A stretch of DNA of 26,100 nucleotides from Bacteroidales bacterium (GCA_017428285.1 JAFRRE010000162.1:1-26100); one strand, 5' to 3'; counted from the first letter of the stretch, positions 1 through 8,963 are shown. Numbers and translations are program-made. The notes: generated by a model not told the origin, from the sequence alone.

Positions 1-108
1 CTGACCTATGTGCTTCCCCAGTCTGGATACACCAAGACCACACTTCTGCGAATGGATGAGGAACAGCAGGAACTGTATGACATAGTCACTTACCGCCACA
101 AAAGCTAA
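1..108 (+). CDS. 3' end of an unidentified gene (partial)
   Basis: Frame 1 is open from the first base and ends at a TAA at 106-108. It gives 35 residues that start LTYVLPQSGY and end IVTYRHKS. The start lies outside the window. The acidic segment MDEEQQELYDIV looks like ordinary protein, but I do not recognise the family. It converges on the C10 protease gene, whose stop is at 145, leaving a 36-bp gap. The reading frame could be chance, since it is short and has no start to judge by. Confidence 0.4.
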   Translation: MTYVLPQSGYTKTTLLRMDEEQQELYDIVTYRHKS

Positions 109-144
109 AAATTGGGTGTCCCATTGCGGAAAACAGGAAAACCT

Positions 145-2511
145 TTATTTGCGTAAATTGACTTTCTGCACCATCACTCCGCTTTCGCCCTCAATGCGAA
201 CGAGATACATGCCCGATTCGTAACGGCTCAGATCGAGGGTGGTGTTGTCTTCGGCTTCAGCCTCCATGAGTTTTTGTCCCATGAGGTTGCTCACAGTGAT
301 GTGCATCATGCCTTGGCCTTCAATGTTGAGCAAGCCGTTGGTCGGGTTGGGGTAGACTTGGACCTTGCTATCAGCGTTTTCTTCCACGTCTGTCACGGTG
401 ATCGAAACAGCTTCATCCGTAGATTCGCATTCTTCATTGTTCTTGACGTAAACGGAAGTAACCCAATAGCCATAGCCTCCACATTGATTTTCAATGAGAT
501 TGTCGAAAAACTCGTAATGCATGGTACCAGTATAGGGAATTTCAGTAATGGGCTCTTCATCCTTGTATATTGCTTCGGCGCGATAAACATTGAAATGGTC
601 GAGGTAAGTGGTGATTTCAGGGCTGTCCCAAGTGAGATAAGCACCGTATTCCTCTTCGGTGTTCCAAAGGTATTCGCCGTCAAGGTTCAATACAGGGTAG
701 CAGGCCAGCGGAGCTTCCTCGCAGTTATTCTCGTAGGTCATAAACACTCCGTCATCGAGGTCTGCCGAGGTGTAGAGCTCATTGCCTGCATAGTCGAGGA
801 TGGTGAAAGAGCATTCATCATCGGTGTCGTGTTCAGGATAGGCATGATACCAGCCATGGTTCCAGATGAAGTTGAGGTTGCCGCGCAGCAAAGGCAGGTC
901 GACAACCAGGTCTGAACCCTCGGTCATGGTAATGATGGCGATGCGCTGGCCACTTTCGGAGGCCACGCTGATGGCGGCACCTTTCCAGCCGTTGCCACCG
1001 TTGTCGTGGAGTTGGAAAACGACGTTGCATTTCTCGCCCACAAGGATGCTGCGATAGGTGGTGCGGCTGATGCCAGCTTCGTTGGTCACGTAGATGGCGT
1101 ATTCATACAGGCCAGGTTCAAGGCCGTTGTCTATATATTCCATATCGGCACCTACTTCGGCATCTGTTAAAACAGCGATTTCTTCGAAGTTGCGGCGGAT
1201 GGTGACCGAGGTGATGCTGGTTAGCGCGTTGCCATTAAGGTCGAGGGTAGGATTGGTCCATGTGAGGCGGACAGCATCCAAGGTGGATTCCTCAAAGGCA
1301 GCCATCTTGTCCACGCTGTCGGGACGGCTGTAGTAGACATCGCCTTGTGGGATGATGTGCCCTGTGAAGCCGTTCATCTGGTTAAAAGCGTATCGGGTCG
1401 TGTTGAGGGCACCGATGGGGCACCAGGCATTGTCGCGACCGCTCCAGCCCCAGTTGAAGTGGAAGTAGTCATTCTCGTCGTAGCCGTCGCACACGTAGGC
1501 GTGACCACCAGCACCACTGTCATCCTGACCGCTGTAATAAAGGGGCAGGAGCTCGTCCAAACCACCATCTTTCAGCAACTGTGCCCATTCTTCGTTGCTA
1601 TAGCCCCAGCCTGGCCACCAACCGCCTCCGTAGTTAGTTAAATGGTCTTCGCAGTTGTAACGGAAATAGTTGCGAAGTGCATCTGGAACCATGTCAGAGT
1701 AGGCACCACTGCCACTACCGCTGTACTGCATGTCGACGGAAATACCAAGGTGGTGTAGCAGTTGGGCTATTTCGAAGTATTCCTCTTCGGTGCTGGTTGA
1801 GTCTAATGTATTGGGCATCAGCTCGAAATGGTACTCGGTCTCGCCGTAGTTGGCACTTTGTTGGGCATAACCTTGAGGGTTGTAGCTATGTGAGCCCACA
1901 CCTTGGGCAGGCCATTCCCAAAACTTCATCACCATGCCCATGGCCGTGGCGACGCAACCGGCGTACACATGACCGCCATTGCCTTCAGGGTCTTCGGGGC
2001 ATTGGCTGTTCCAAGGGAAGTTCTGGTTCCAGAGGGTTTGGCAGAGTGGGCCAACCACAGCACGAGTCTGCTCACCGCGGTTGAGGCCGCCATTCTTGGA
2101 CACGGCGTTCCATTCAGCGACAATGTCGGGTGTGGCTGTGAGGTTGTGTGCGCGAACGTATTGGATTTCTTCGCGGAAGCCGTCCAAGGTGAATTGGAAG
2201 CCTTCCGACACGTTTTGCGGGTCAAACTGTCCCGTGGTGGAGTAGGCCAGGATGGGCTTCACGCGGTCGTCAGCGGCCACGATGACAAAGCCTTCGCCGT
2301 TGCTGACGTTAAAAACATAATAGTCGTTGGCGTCGCGGTTGGCGGCGACAGAGACCAGATTCAGTTGGATGTCAGCGGTTTTTTGGCTGATAGCGGTGGT
2401 GCTCAAGAATTTGGCACCTAGTTTTTGTGCCTTCTGTTGACTGACGGGGTCGGCCAACAAGTTACCCAAAGTGAGGGCGGCAAGGCATAAGGTTAGAAAG
2501 GTTTTTCTCAT
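145..2511 (-). CDS. Secreted C10 (streptopain-like) cysteine protease with type IX secretion sorting domain
   Basis: A predicted secreted cysteine endopeptidase of 788 aa. Residues 1-20 form a signal peptide (MRKTFLTLCLAALTLGNLLA). Residues 21-150 resemble the Spi/propeptide region of streptopain. The C10 catalytic domain spans about 155-390. The nucleophile is probably Cys186 in YAGCVATAMG, and the catalytic His is probably His337 in GGHAYVCDGY, followed by the family-typical NWGWSG at 353-358. After this come a fibronectin-III-like segment (395-492), a DNGGNGW-type beta module (from about 495) and a second beta segment. The last 75 residues start VQVYPNPTNG and match a Por-type C-terminal sorting domain, which in this phylum directs export by the type IX system and cleavage or anchoring at the surface. 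It is transcribed alone, and no clear TAnnTTTG promoter is seen upstream. The fold assignment is firm; the substrate is unknown. Confidence 0.93.
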   Translation of the reverse strand: MRKTFLTLCLAALTLGNLLADPVSQQKAQKLGAKFLSTTAISQKTADIQLNLVSVAANRDANDYYVFNVSNGEGFVIVAADDRVKPILAYSTTGQFDPQNVSEGFQFTLDGFREEIQYVRAHNLTATPDIVAEWNAVSKNGGLNRGEQTRAVVGPLCQTLWNQNFPWNSQCPEDPEGNGGHVYAGCVATAMGMVMKFWEWPAQGVGSHSYNPQGYAQQSANYGETEYHFELMPNTLDSTSTEEEYFEIAQLLHHLGISVDMQYSGSGSGAYSDMVPDALRNYFRYNCEDHLTNYGGGWWPGWGYSNEEWAQLLKDGGLDELLPLYYSGQDDSGAGGHAYVCDGYDENDYFHFNWGWSGRDNAWCPIGALNTTRYAFNQMNGFTGHIIPQGDVYYSRPDSVDKMAAFEESTLDAVRLTWTNPTLDLNGNALTSITSVTIRRNFEEIAVLTDAEVGADMEYIDNGLEPGLYEYAIYVTNEAGISRTTYRSILVGEKCNVVFQLHDNGGNGWKGAAISVASESGQRIAIITMTEGSDLVVDLPLLRGNLNFIWNHGWYHAYPEHDTDDECSFTILDYAGNELYTSADLDDGVFMTYENNCEEAPLACYPVLNLDGEYLWNTEEEYGAYLTWDSPEITTYLDHFNVYRAEAIYKDEEPITEIPYTGTMHYEFFDNLIENQCGGYGYWVTSVYVKNNEECESTDEAVSITVTDVEENADSKVQVYPNPTNGLLNIEGQGMMHITVSNLMGQKLMEAEAEDNTTLDLSRYESGMYLVRIEGESGVMVQKVNLRK

Positions 2512-2600
2512 TGTTTCAACTATTGTTTGTTTAAATACTAAAGACTGTTTTATTATTAGGTGCGAAGCAACATTAAGAAATAACGAATACTTGAGCAGTT

Positions 2601-3005
2601 TTAGTAACCTTCGCTGACCGCTATGACAACGAGGGTGAAGTAGAGAATCCAGAAAGGAATCATCACGATGCTGAGAATGAGTCCCACCTTGGAAGTGATG
2701 CGTCCAGCATTGAGCATGCCTTCTCCGGTATATGTATCGGGGTTGGCAGCAATGGCGTCGTAGCCTTCATAAGCCTTTCTTTTTCCGATGGCAGACAAAA
2801 TGAAGCCAGGGATAATCAGAGAACTGAAGTTGATTGAGAGAATGCCAAGTACCAATGAGGCGACGGCAGTAGGAGCGAGAAGTTTGGCTTGCTGTTTGGC
2901 TGGTTTTGCCGGTTTGAGAGGCGCAGAGCATTGAGGACAGACTTCTTCTGTTTTGTCAACCAAAGTCCCGCAATAGGGACATGTGGTTTTTGTATCTTCG
3001 TTCAT
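2601..3005 (-). CDS. Zinc-ribbon plus two-helix membrane protein (DUF4190-like)
   Basis: A 134-aa protein. The N-terminus has two CxxC knuckles (Cys9/Cys12 and Cys23/Cys26) that form a small zinc ribbon of the type starting CPYCGTLV. A basic, proline-rich linker follows. Two hydrophobic segments, about 43-70 and 104-131, surround a polar loop, as in DUF4190-type membrane proteins. The role of such proteins is not established. The gene starts 19 bp after the stop of ettA on the same strand, so the two are probably co-transcribed. A promoter motif is not visible in the short gap. The domain layout is clear, but a specific function cannot be given. Confidence 0.75.
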   Translation of the reverse strand: MNEDTKTTCPYCGTLVDKTEEVCPQCSAPLKPAKPAKQQAKLLAPTAVASLVLGILSINFSSLIIPGFILSAIGKRKAYEGYDAIAANPDTYTGEGMLNAGRITSKVGLILSIVMIPFWILYFTLVVIAVSEGY

Positions 3006-3024
3006 GGTATTGCTGTTTTTTGGG

Positions 3025-4701
3025 TTATTCTTTCAGCTTTTTGTATCTGAAACGTTTGGGTTCGACATTACCAAGACGTTTCATCTTGTTCTCTTCGTAT
3101 TCGGAGTAAGAGCCTTCGAAGAAATACACTTGTGAGTTGCCCTCAAATGCGAGGATGTGGGTGGCCACACGGTCGAGGAACCAGCGGTCGTGGCTGATGA
3201 TGACGGCACAGCCAGCGAAGTTCTCCAAGCCTTCTTCCAAGGCACGGAGCGTATTCACGTCGATGTCGTTGGTGGGTTCGTCCAAGAGGAGCACATTGGC
3301 TTCCTGCTTCAAGGTGAGGGCAAGGTGCATACGGTTGCGTTCACCGCCCGAGAGCACGCCAGCCTTCTTTTGCTGGTCGTTGCCACCGAAGTTGAAGCGC
3401 GAGACATAGGCACGCGAGTTCATGCTGCGTTTGCCCAACTGGATGAGTTCGTTCCCGCCGCTGATGACTTCCCAAACCGTCTTTTCAGGGTCGATGTCAG
3501 CGTGCTGTTGGTCGACATAGCCGATCTTCACGGTCTCACCAACCTCGAAGGTGCCAGAATCGGGTTGTTCCAAGCCCATGATGAGGCGGAATAGGGTGGT
3601 TTTGCCTGCACCGTTGGGACCGATAACACCCACGATGCCGCCTTGCGGCAGGCTGAAGTTGAGGTTCTCGAATAATAACTTGTCGCCGTATGCTTTGGTG
3701 ACATCGTGTGCCTCGATGACTTTGGTGCCTAAACGGTCGCCATTGGGGATATAGATTTCGAGTTTCTCTTCCTTTTCCTTCACGTCTTCATTGAGCATCT
3801 TCTCATACGATTCCAAACGGGCTTTGCCCTTGGCATGACGGGCCTTCGGAGCCATGCGCACCCATTCCAACTCACGCTCAAGGGTCTTGCGGCGTTTGCT
3901 TTCGGTCTTCTCTTCCATGGCGAGGCGGGCGGTCTTCTGGTCGAGCCACGAGGAGTAGTTGCCCTTCCACGGGATGCCTTCGCCTCTGTCCAATTCAAGA
4001 ATCCAGCCTGCCACATGATCGAGGAAGTAACGGTCGTGGGTGACGGCGATGACGGTGCCCTTGTATTGTTGCAAGTGGCTCTCCAACCATTGGATGCTCT
4101 CGGCATCGAGGTGGTTGGTGGGCTCATCAAGGAGCAGAATGTCAGGCTCTTGCAAGAGGAGTCTGCATAAAGCCACACGGCGGCGTTCGCCGCCGGAAAG
4201 GTTGCATACGGGTGTGTCGCCATCGGGGCAGTTGAGGGCATCCATGGCGCGCTCCAATTTGTTGTCGAGTTCCCAGGCGTCGTGTTGCTCGATGAGCTCG
4301 GTCAGCTCGCCTTGACGGGCAATCAGCTTGTCGAAGTCGGCGTCAGGTTCGGCGAACTTGTTATTGATCTCCTCGTATTCCTTGAGGATGTCGACAATTT
4401 CCTGCACGCCTTCCTCCACCACTTGCTTCACCGTTTTGTTGTCGTCTAATTGTGGCTCTTGGTCGAGCATTCCAACCGAATAGCCAGGCGAGAAGACCAC
4501 TTCGCCGTTATAGGATTTCTCCTTGCCAGCGATGATGCGCAGTAGGGTTGATTTTCCTGCTCCGTTCAGACCGATGATGCCGATTTTGGCGCCATAGAAG
4601 AAGGAGAGGTAGATGTCTTTCAATATTTGTCTTGACGGCGGGATGATTTTGCTCACGCCTACCATCGAGAAGATGATTTTTTTGTCGTCTACTTGTGCCA
4701 T
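3025..4701 (-). CDS. ettA: ABC-F ATPase EttA, energy-dependent translational throttle
   Basis: A soluble ABC-F protein of 558 aa with two ATPase domains. EttA binds the ribosomal E site and couples the first elongation step to the ATP/ADP ratio. Domain 1 has Walker A GLNGAGKST (44-52), signature LSGGERRR (168-175) and Walker B LLLDEPTNHLD (189-199, catalytic Glu193). The insert at about 90-145 fits the EttA arm that reaches the L1 stalk and P-site tRNA. The basic linker at 240-325 is the tRNA-interaction motif. Domain 2 has Walker A GPNGAGKTT (361-369), LSGGERNR (450-457) and LLLDEPTNDID (471-481, Glu475). The length and the tail rich in Lys/Arg are normal for the family. No transmembrane segments are present, which separates it from exporters. 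It lies between a glycosyltransferase gene (53-bp gap) and the zinc-ribbon gene. Confidence 0.95.
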   Translation of the reverse strand: MAQVDDKKIIFSMVGVSKIIPPSRQILKDIYLSFFYGAKIGIIGLNGAGKSTLLRIIAGKEKSYNGEVVFSPGYSVGMLDQEPQLDDNKTVKQVVEEGVQEIVDILKEYEEINNKFAEPDADFDKLIARQGELTELIEQHDAWELDNKLERAMDALNCPDGDTPVCNLSGGERRRVALCRLLLQEPDILLLDEPTNHLDAESIQWLESHLQQYKGTVIAVTHDRYFLDHVAGWILELDRGEGIPWKGNYSSWLDQKTARLAMEEKTESKRRKTLERELEWVRMAPKARHAKGKARLESYEKMLNEDVKEKEEKLEIYIPNGDRLGTKVIEAHDVTKAYGDKLLFENLNFSLPQGGIVGVIGPNGAGKTTLFRLIMGLEQPDSGTFEVGETVKIGYVDQQHADIDPEKTVWEVISGGNELIQLGKRSMNSRAYVSRFNFGGNDQQKKAGVLSGGERNRMHLALTLKQEANVLLLDEPTNDIDVNTLRALEEGLENFAGCAVIISHDRWFLDRVATHILAFEGNSQVYFFEGSYSEYEENKMKRLGNVEPKRFRYKKLKE

Positions 4702-4729
4702 ATTCTGTTGTGTTTGTTTTGCTTATTGC

Positions 4730-4775
4730 GCAGGGATTGAAATCCCTGCTTGATTTAGGGTCGTCCTTTTAGGAC
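4730..4775. repeat. Two adjacent short palindromes at the end of a glycosyltransferase gene
   Basis: GCAGGGATT at 4730-4738 is followed by GA and then its exact reverse complement at 4741-4749, a 9-bp stem with a 2-nt centre. A second palindrome, GTCCT-TTT-AGGAC, lies at 4763-4775 and overlaps the last codons of the glycosyltransferase gene (KVLKGRP). Neither is followed by a clear T-run in the direction of transcription, so they are not convincing intrinsic terminators. They may be remnants of a dispersed palindromic repeat. Confidence 0.5.
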
Positions 4776-5939
4776 TTTTTGCATCTCGTGTTCTAAAATG
4801 GCTGTCGCTTTTCCCCAGTCATAAACGCGATTTGTGAAATCGAATCCCGCTTGGGCAAGGCGTTCTGCCTTTTCCTTGTCGGTCAAGAGGGTGATGATAT
4901 GTTGTGCCATTTCTTCGGCATTGCTGCCGACTAAGATTTCTTTATCAGGTTTGGCGCCAAGCGAGGCATTGGCTAAAGGCGAGGTGATGGCAGGCAGACG
5001 CATCGACATGGCTTCCAAGAGCTTGTTTTGCAGACCAGTACCAATGCGCATCGGGGCGATGAAGACGCGACTCTGCGCATAGGCCTCGCGGATGTCATCG
5101 AGCCAGCCGCTGACGATGACGCGCTCCGAGGCGGCCTTCTTCACTTTTGGGTCGGGGGTGGCACCGGCGATATAGAGCTTCACTTCAGGCATTGTTTTCC
5201 ACACGATGGGCAAAATCTCGTTAGCCAAATAATCCACTGCATTTACATTAGGCGGATAACTCATGTTGCCCGTGAAGACAAGGTCATATTGCTTTTCGCG
5301 TTCCTGTGGCTTGAAATAGTCGTGGTCGACACCATTTGGGATAATGAGGATCTCGTCGCGGCGTTCATGCGGAAACAGGTCGCGGTCGGGCTCGCTAATG
5401 ATAGATTTTACATCGAAGTTTTCAAAGATGGTTGCCTCATAGCGTTTCAGGCGATGATACTCCATATTATAAATAGGACGAGTGACGCATGAAGCTATAT
5501 CGGCGCGACGTTTCATGCCGTAGGAGAAGATATCTTGATAATCAATAGCTTTAGGAAGGTTTTTGAAACGGATATATTCTGCCACGCGGAGTAATTGGCC
5601 GAAGAGCATGTCGGGCTTGTGCTTGGCAATCAGGGTGTCGATTTTTTTTGCGGCCTTGCGGTTGTAGAAGTAGCCGCATTGTAAGGGCAAACCCTTAAAA
5701 AAGGCACGGATAAGTCCCAAAAGGATTTGCGGCTTTGTGATTCTGATGAAGTTGATGGACTGACAATAAGGTTGCAAAGCATGGAAGGCATCTTGTTCGC
5801 TGACTTTCGGGTCGTCGTTCAACGCACAAAGGATGATTTCGTTGTGCTTGGCAAGCTGTTTTATTTGATTGAATGCCCGCAGTTTATCGCCCTTTTCAAG
5901 AGGGTAGGGGATGCGGGGCAGAAGGACAAAAATCTTCAT
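4755..5939 (-). CDS. Family 4 glycosyltransferase (TIGR03087-like)
   Basis: A 394-aa GT-B fold glycosyltransferase that would transfer a sugar from a nucleotide donor to a surface polysaccharide or lipid-linked precursor. The N-terminus has LLPRIPYPLEKGDKLRAFNQ, the opening seen in the exosortase-associated sugar transferases of model TIGR03087, although no exosortase gene is visible here. The C-terminal donor-binding half has VVFTGNMSY-like text (LVFTGNMSYPPNVNAVDYL) and the motif PMRIGTGLQNKLLEAMSMRLP near residue 300, which contains the conserved Glu of GT4 enzymes. A promoter motif sits 20-27 bp upstream of the start. The next gene upstream is another GT4 on the same strand, but an 80-bp hairpin repeat separates them. 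The acceptor and donor are unknown. Confidence 0.88.
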   Translation of the reverse strand: MKIFVLLPRIPYPLEKGDKLRAFNQIKQLAKHNEIILCALNDDPKVSEQDAFHALQPYCQSINFIRITKPQILLGLIRAFFKGLPLQCGYFYNRKAAKKIDTLIAKHKPDMLFGQLLRVAEYIRFKNLPKAIDYQDIFSYGMKRRADIASCVTRPIYNMEYHRLKRYEATIFENFDVKSIISEPDRDLFPHERRDEILIIPNGVDHDYFKPQEREKQYDLVFTGNMSYPPNVNAVDYLANEILPIVWKTMPEVKLYIAGATPDPKVKKAASERVIVSGWLDDIREAYAQSRVFIAPMRIGTGLQNKLLEAMSMRLPAITSPLANASLGAKPDKEILVGSNAEEMAQHIITLLTDKEKAERLAQAGFDFTNRVYDWGKATAILEHEMQKVLKGRP

Positions 5940-5958
5940 CTCATCGAGAATTAGGGAG

Positions 5959-5966
5959 CAAAGATA
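5959..5966 (-). promoter_or_regulatory. -7 promoter element TATCTTTG for the downstream glycosyltransferase
   Basis: On the minus strand the sequence reads TATCTTTG, an exact match to the Bacteroidetes -7 consensus TAnnTTTG, 19 bp before the ATG at 5939. It shows that the glycosyltransferase gene has its own promoter and does not rely only on readthrough across the palindromic repeat at 5981-6060. I do not see a clear -33 element. Confidence 0.65.
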
Positions 5967-5980
5967 GTGTTTTTTTTAAA

Positions 5981-6060
5981 ACTATGGCCAATGGCTAATG
6001 ACTATGGACGCTTTTGTTATGGGGAAGCGGCCATAGTCATAGGCCATAAGCCATAGTCAC
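5981..6060. repeat. Long imperfect hairpin, gene-less copy of the four-helix-bundle element repeat
   Basis: A 27-bp arm at 5981-6007 pairs with 6031-6057 at 23 of 27 positions. The loop adds an inner CGCTT/AAGCG stem (6009-6013 and 6025-6029). The right arm (6031-6059), read on the minus strand, starts TGACTATGGCTTATGGCCTA and is almost identical over 29 bp to the right end of the element at 21692-22280. On the minus strand it begins one base after the stop codon of the 405-aa glycosyltransferase gene. It fits a non-coding, REP/REPIN-like derivative of that element. Confidence 0.8.
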
Positions 6061-7278
6061 TCACAGGAAACTGATCTTACTTCCCGGCTTAATCTGTTCA
6101 TAGAACATCAAAAGTCTCGCGATGATTTTGCGGTTATCGTAGGTCTCTTCCACCAATTTCCTTGCGGCCTGGCCAATTCGGACAGCGGTTTCGGGGTTTT
6201 CGTTAAGGCTGCGGATGGCCTCCACCATCTTGGCCTTGTTTTCAGCGATGATGATGTTGACGTCCTCATCATATTGAATGCCTTCTGCGCCCACACGGGT
6301 GGTGATGACGGTTTTGCCCAAAGCCATCGACTCAATGATTTTGATGCGGATACCGCTGCCCGATAGCAGGGGGACGATGGCTACATCGTGATTGATAACA
6401 AACTCTTTGGCATCAGGCACTTCGCCGATGACATGAACATGCGGGTCGTTTAGTGTGGTGAGCCATTCGGGCATGGAACGGCCGGCCAGGTGATAGACAA
6501 AATCAGGCACCTTTTCCACGGTCTTGGGCAACACCTCGTCGATGAACCAACGAATACCTTCCTCGTTGGGCATCCAGTTCATAGAGCCGATGTGGTAGAA
6601 CTTGGGTTTGCCTTCAATTTCCGATTTAGGTGTGAACTGTTCAGGATAAACGCCGTACGGGATGTCGATAATGGGCTTGGAACAGTATTTCCTGAAAAGC
6701 GCGGCATCTTTCCGCGTGATGGCAGCAATGCCGTCTACGGTTTCGAGTGCTGACAACTCATACTCCTTCAAGGTCTTGGCCAAGTGGTTGATATACCAGC
6801 GTTTGGCGAAGAACTTGGTTTCCTTGGCGATGCGCTCCCAAATCTTGTGTTCCACGTTATGGGCGCGCAATACAACCATTGCCTTGCTGTGCTCACGGAT
6901 GGTCTCCACGTAGGGAGCCATATAGAGCATTTCCAACTGCACCACATCAAACTGCTCTTTGTCAAGCACTTCTACCAATCTATCCTTAAACTCTTTGGAG
7001 ATGAAACGCTCTACATGGTAGGACTTTTTGGTGAACAAGTTGAGAAAGGCGCTCAAAGGCTTGACGGTCAGGTCGATATCGATAAGTTCGATGCCGGTCT
7101 TTTTTTTGTAGTCTTCAGGGATGTCGCTTTCCTTGACATTGTATTTCTCGCTGTTGACCGCCAGGATCTTGACCTGATGTCCCGCTTCCATTAGTCCAGT
7201 GATGATGCTGTTCATCGCCATGGGACCGCCTTCGGAGGCTGGATAGGGTGGTTTGTTGCAGAGTAGAAGTATCCTCAT
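6061..7278 (-). CDS. Family 4 glycosyltransferase
   Basis: A 405-aa GT-B glycosyltransferase. The N-terminus MRILLLCNKPPYPASEGGPM has the glycine-rich acceptor-side loop of GT4 enzymes. The C-terminal half has YHIGSMNWMPNEEGIRWFI and, at about 325-350, PLLSGSGIRIKIIESMALGK, which contains the conserved Glu that contacts the nucleotide-sugar ribose. The protein is soluble or peripheral, with no membrane segments. It resembles the 394-aa glycosyltransferase encoded next to it in layout but is a clearly different sequence, so the two probably add different sugars in one surface-glycan pathway. The LptF/G permease gene lies upstream on the same strand with a gap of about 115 bp. The sugar specificity cannot be read from the sequence. 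Confidence 0.88.
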   Translation of the reverse strand: MRILLLCNKPPYPASEGGPMAMNSIITGLMEAGHQVKILAVNSEKYNVKESDIPEDYKKKTGIELIDIDLTVKPLSAFLNLFTKKSYHVERFISKEFKDRLVEVLDKEQFDVVQLEMLYMAPYVETIREHSKAMVVLRAHNVEHKIWERIAKETKFFAKRWYINHLAKTLKEYELSALETVDGIAAITRKDAALFRKYCSKPIIDIPYGVYPEQFTPKSEIEGKPKFYHIGSMNWMPNEEGIRWFIDEVLPKTVEKVPDFVYHLAGRSMPEWLTTLNDPHVHVIGEVPDAKEFVINHDVAIVPLLSGSGIRIKIIESMALGKTVITTRVGAEGIQYDEDVNIIIAENKAKMVEAIRSLNENPETAVRIGQAARKLVEETYDNRKIIARLLMFYEQIKPGSKISFL

Positions 7279-7393
7279 GTTTAATCGTTGGTCGTTGAAA
7301 TGATAATTAACTTCGTTGAATCTTCGATTTCGACGTAGTCAGTTGTTTAATTGTCGCTTTGTTGGGCTATCGTACCACGGCAGCCAGACAGTA

Positions 7394-8872
7394 TTATTTT
7401 TGCAGTTCAACCTCGGTTTTATTTCCTTTTTTGAACAGTCTTTTAAAGAATTTCTTCCAGCTGTCACCATCGAAAAGCGCGGCATCAGTAGTGGCCTTGA
7501 AGGTGAAGAAGAGCCCGACGGGTAGTAACACTAGTGATGAGAGCCACACGCCGAGGAACATATTGAGGTCGCCGAAAACGGCCATGCGCTCGGCAATGGT
7601 GGAGATGAGATGGTAGATGATAAAGAACACCACGGAGATGACCACAGGCAGTCCCAGACCACCCTTGCGGATGATACTGCCCAACGGCGCCCCGATGAAA
7701 AAGAAGATAATGCAGGCGATGCTCAATGTGAACTTCTTGTGCCATTCTTTCTTGTGCTTGTTGATATTTTCGGTCTGTGATTTGAAGTCCATCTTGTTAA
7801 AGGCGACATTGTCTTTGGCGTTATCAGCGCTTCCGAAGGCCATGTTGATGATGGTGGAGCGCGCCTCGCCTTCATAGCGGTCGAGTAGTGGCCAGCTTAA
7901 GGGAATACAGGTGTCGGCAACAATACTATCGGAAGTGGGTTGTGCAATGCTCTTAGGCGGGTTGTCTGTGTGCAGACTGTTGTAGTTGCTCCACCGTCGT
8001 GAGAAACCTAGCGTAAATGCCTCTTGCTTTCCTATGTAACGGTGTTGAAGCGAATCCAGGGAGGAGGAGAGCTGACGGATGTTCATCATCTGCTGGTACG
8101 ATTTGTACATGTCCTCATCCGAACGGGTCATGTCAAACGAAGCCAAACTGAATTTGAGCTGTTCCTGCTTGAACGACATGCGCTCGAAAGGACGCGTTTC
8201 CTTATAGTTGTCGGGAGTGAGGTCGGTGTAGTTGTAGCCGTTGTATAAGGTAAAGATGATGTTGCGTTGGTTGGGGCTCATCGACATCATGCCCGAGTCG
8301 GCGGAGATGATCTTGGTGTTGCCTTGTCGGTCGGTATGGTCATAGATTTTCACTCCATAGATATGGCTGCCGTCCTTGCCTTTTTTCTCCACGTAAATGA
8401 CGTAGTTGTCAATGTCCTTGTAAAACACGCCTTCCTTGATATTGAAAGCCAGTTTCTGCCGCTGAACGTCAGTGAGCAAGGTGCGCCATTTGAGGGTGGC
8501 GATAGGGATGATGCTATTGGATATGAAGAAAGCAAATACGCTGATAATCAAAGAGAAATTCAATAAAGGCCGCATCACTTTCCACATGGAGATACCGGAA
8601 GCCTTCATGGCCACAAGCTCGTAGTGTTCGCCAAGGTTGCCGAAACACATCAGCAGGGCAAGCAGCAAGGCCAATGGCAGCGACATGGGAATGGCAGTGA
8701 TGGAAGTGTAAAACAGAAGCTCGGCCAATATTTTGATTTCCAGTCCTTTGCCAACCAAATCATCGACATAGAGCCATACGAATTGCATCACCCAAACAAA
8801 CACCACGATGAAGAAGGTGAGGAAAAAGGTGCCCAAAAATGATTTGGTGATATACTGGTAGAGTTTCTTCAT
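7394..8872 (-). CDS. LptF/LptG-family (YjgP/YjgQ) lipopolysaccharide export permease
   Basis: Inner-membrane permease of the LptF/LptG family, which with the LptB ATPase pulls lipopolysaccharide from the inner membrane towards the LptC/A bridge. I start it at the ATG at 8872 (MKKLYQYITKSFLGTFFLTF, 492 aa). A longer frame from 8908 would run across the -7 promoter element at 8889-8896 and is therefore unlikely. Three N-terminal membrane helices are followed by a large periplasmic region (about residues 130-365) that would form the beta-jellyroll. Three C-terminal helices follow, ending near FTFKATTDAALF. The periplasmic part is longer than in E. coli LptF, as is common in Bacteroidales. I cannot say whether it is the F or the G subunit. 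Confidence 0.88.
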   Translation of the reverse strand: MKKLYQYITKSFLGTFFLTFFIVVFVWVMQFVWLYVDDLVGKGLEIKILAELLFYTSITAIPMSLPLALLLALLMCFGNLGEHYELVAMKASGISMWKVMRPLLNFSLIISVFAFFISNSIIPIATLKWRTLLTDVQRQKLAFNIKEGVFYKDIDNYVIYVEKKGKDGSHIYGVKIYDHTDRQGNTKIISADSGMMSMSPNQRNIIFTLYNGYNYTDLTPDNYKETRPFERMSFKQEQLKFSLASFDMTRSDEDMYKSYQQMMNIRQLSSSLDSLQHRYIGKQEAFTLGFSRRWSNYNSLHTDNPPKSIAQPTSDSIVADTCIPLSWPLLDRYEGEARSTIINMAFGSADNAKDNVAFNKMDFKSQTENINKHKKEWHKKFTLSIACIIFFFIGAPLGSIIRKGGLGLPVVISVVFFIIYHLISTIAERMAVFGDLNMFLGVWLSSLVLLPVGLFFTFKATTDAALFDGDSWKKFFKRLFKKGNKTEVELQK

Positions 8873-8888
8873 TTTAAATAAAACGCTG

Positions 8889-8896
8889 CAAAGGTA
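8889..8896 (-). promoter_or_regulatory. -7 promoter element TACCTTTG of the LptF/G gene
   Basis: The minus strand reads TACCTTTG, matching TAnnTTTG, 16 bp upstream of the chosen ATG at 8872. Its position inside the longer open frame is the main reason to prefer the shorter start. It lies back to back with the plus-strand element at 8937-8944, so the intergenic region is a divergent promoter. Confidence 0.65.
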
Positions 8897-8936
8897 GAAA
8901 AATTTCACCCTTTGAAGAGAGCATGGGGTATTTTTC

Positions 8937-8944
8937 TATATTTG
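8937..8944 (+). promoter_or_regulatory. -7 promoter element TATATTTG of the PAS-protein gene
   Basis: An exact TAnnTTTG match 19 bp before the ATG of the small PAS-domain protein at 8964. It is divergent from the LptF/G promoter 40 bp away. The leader is short, leaving little space for a regulatory structure. Confidence 0.65.
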
Positions 8945-8963
8945 CAGCAAAAATACACGCATT

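Noticed and set aside
274..915. 213-aa plus-strand open frame inside the C10 protease gene
   Set aside because: Antisense shadow of the sorting-domain and beta-rich part of the protease; no independent start signals.
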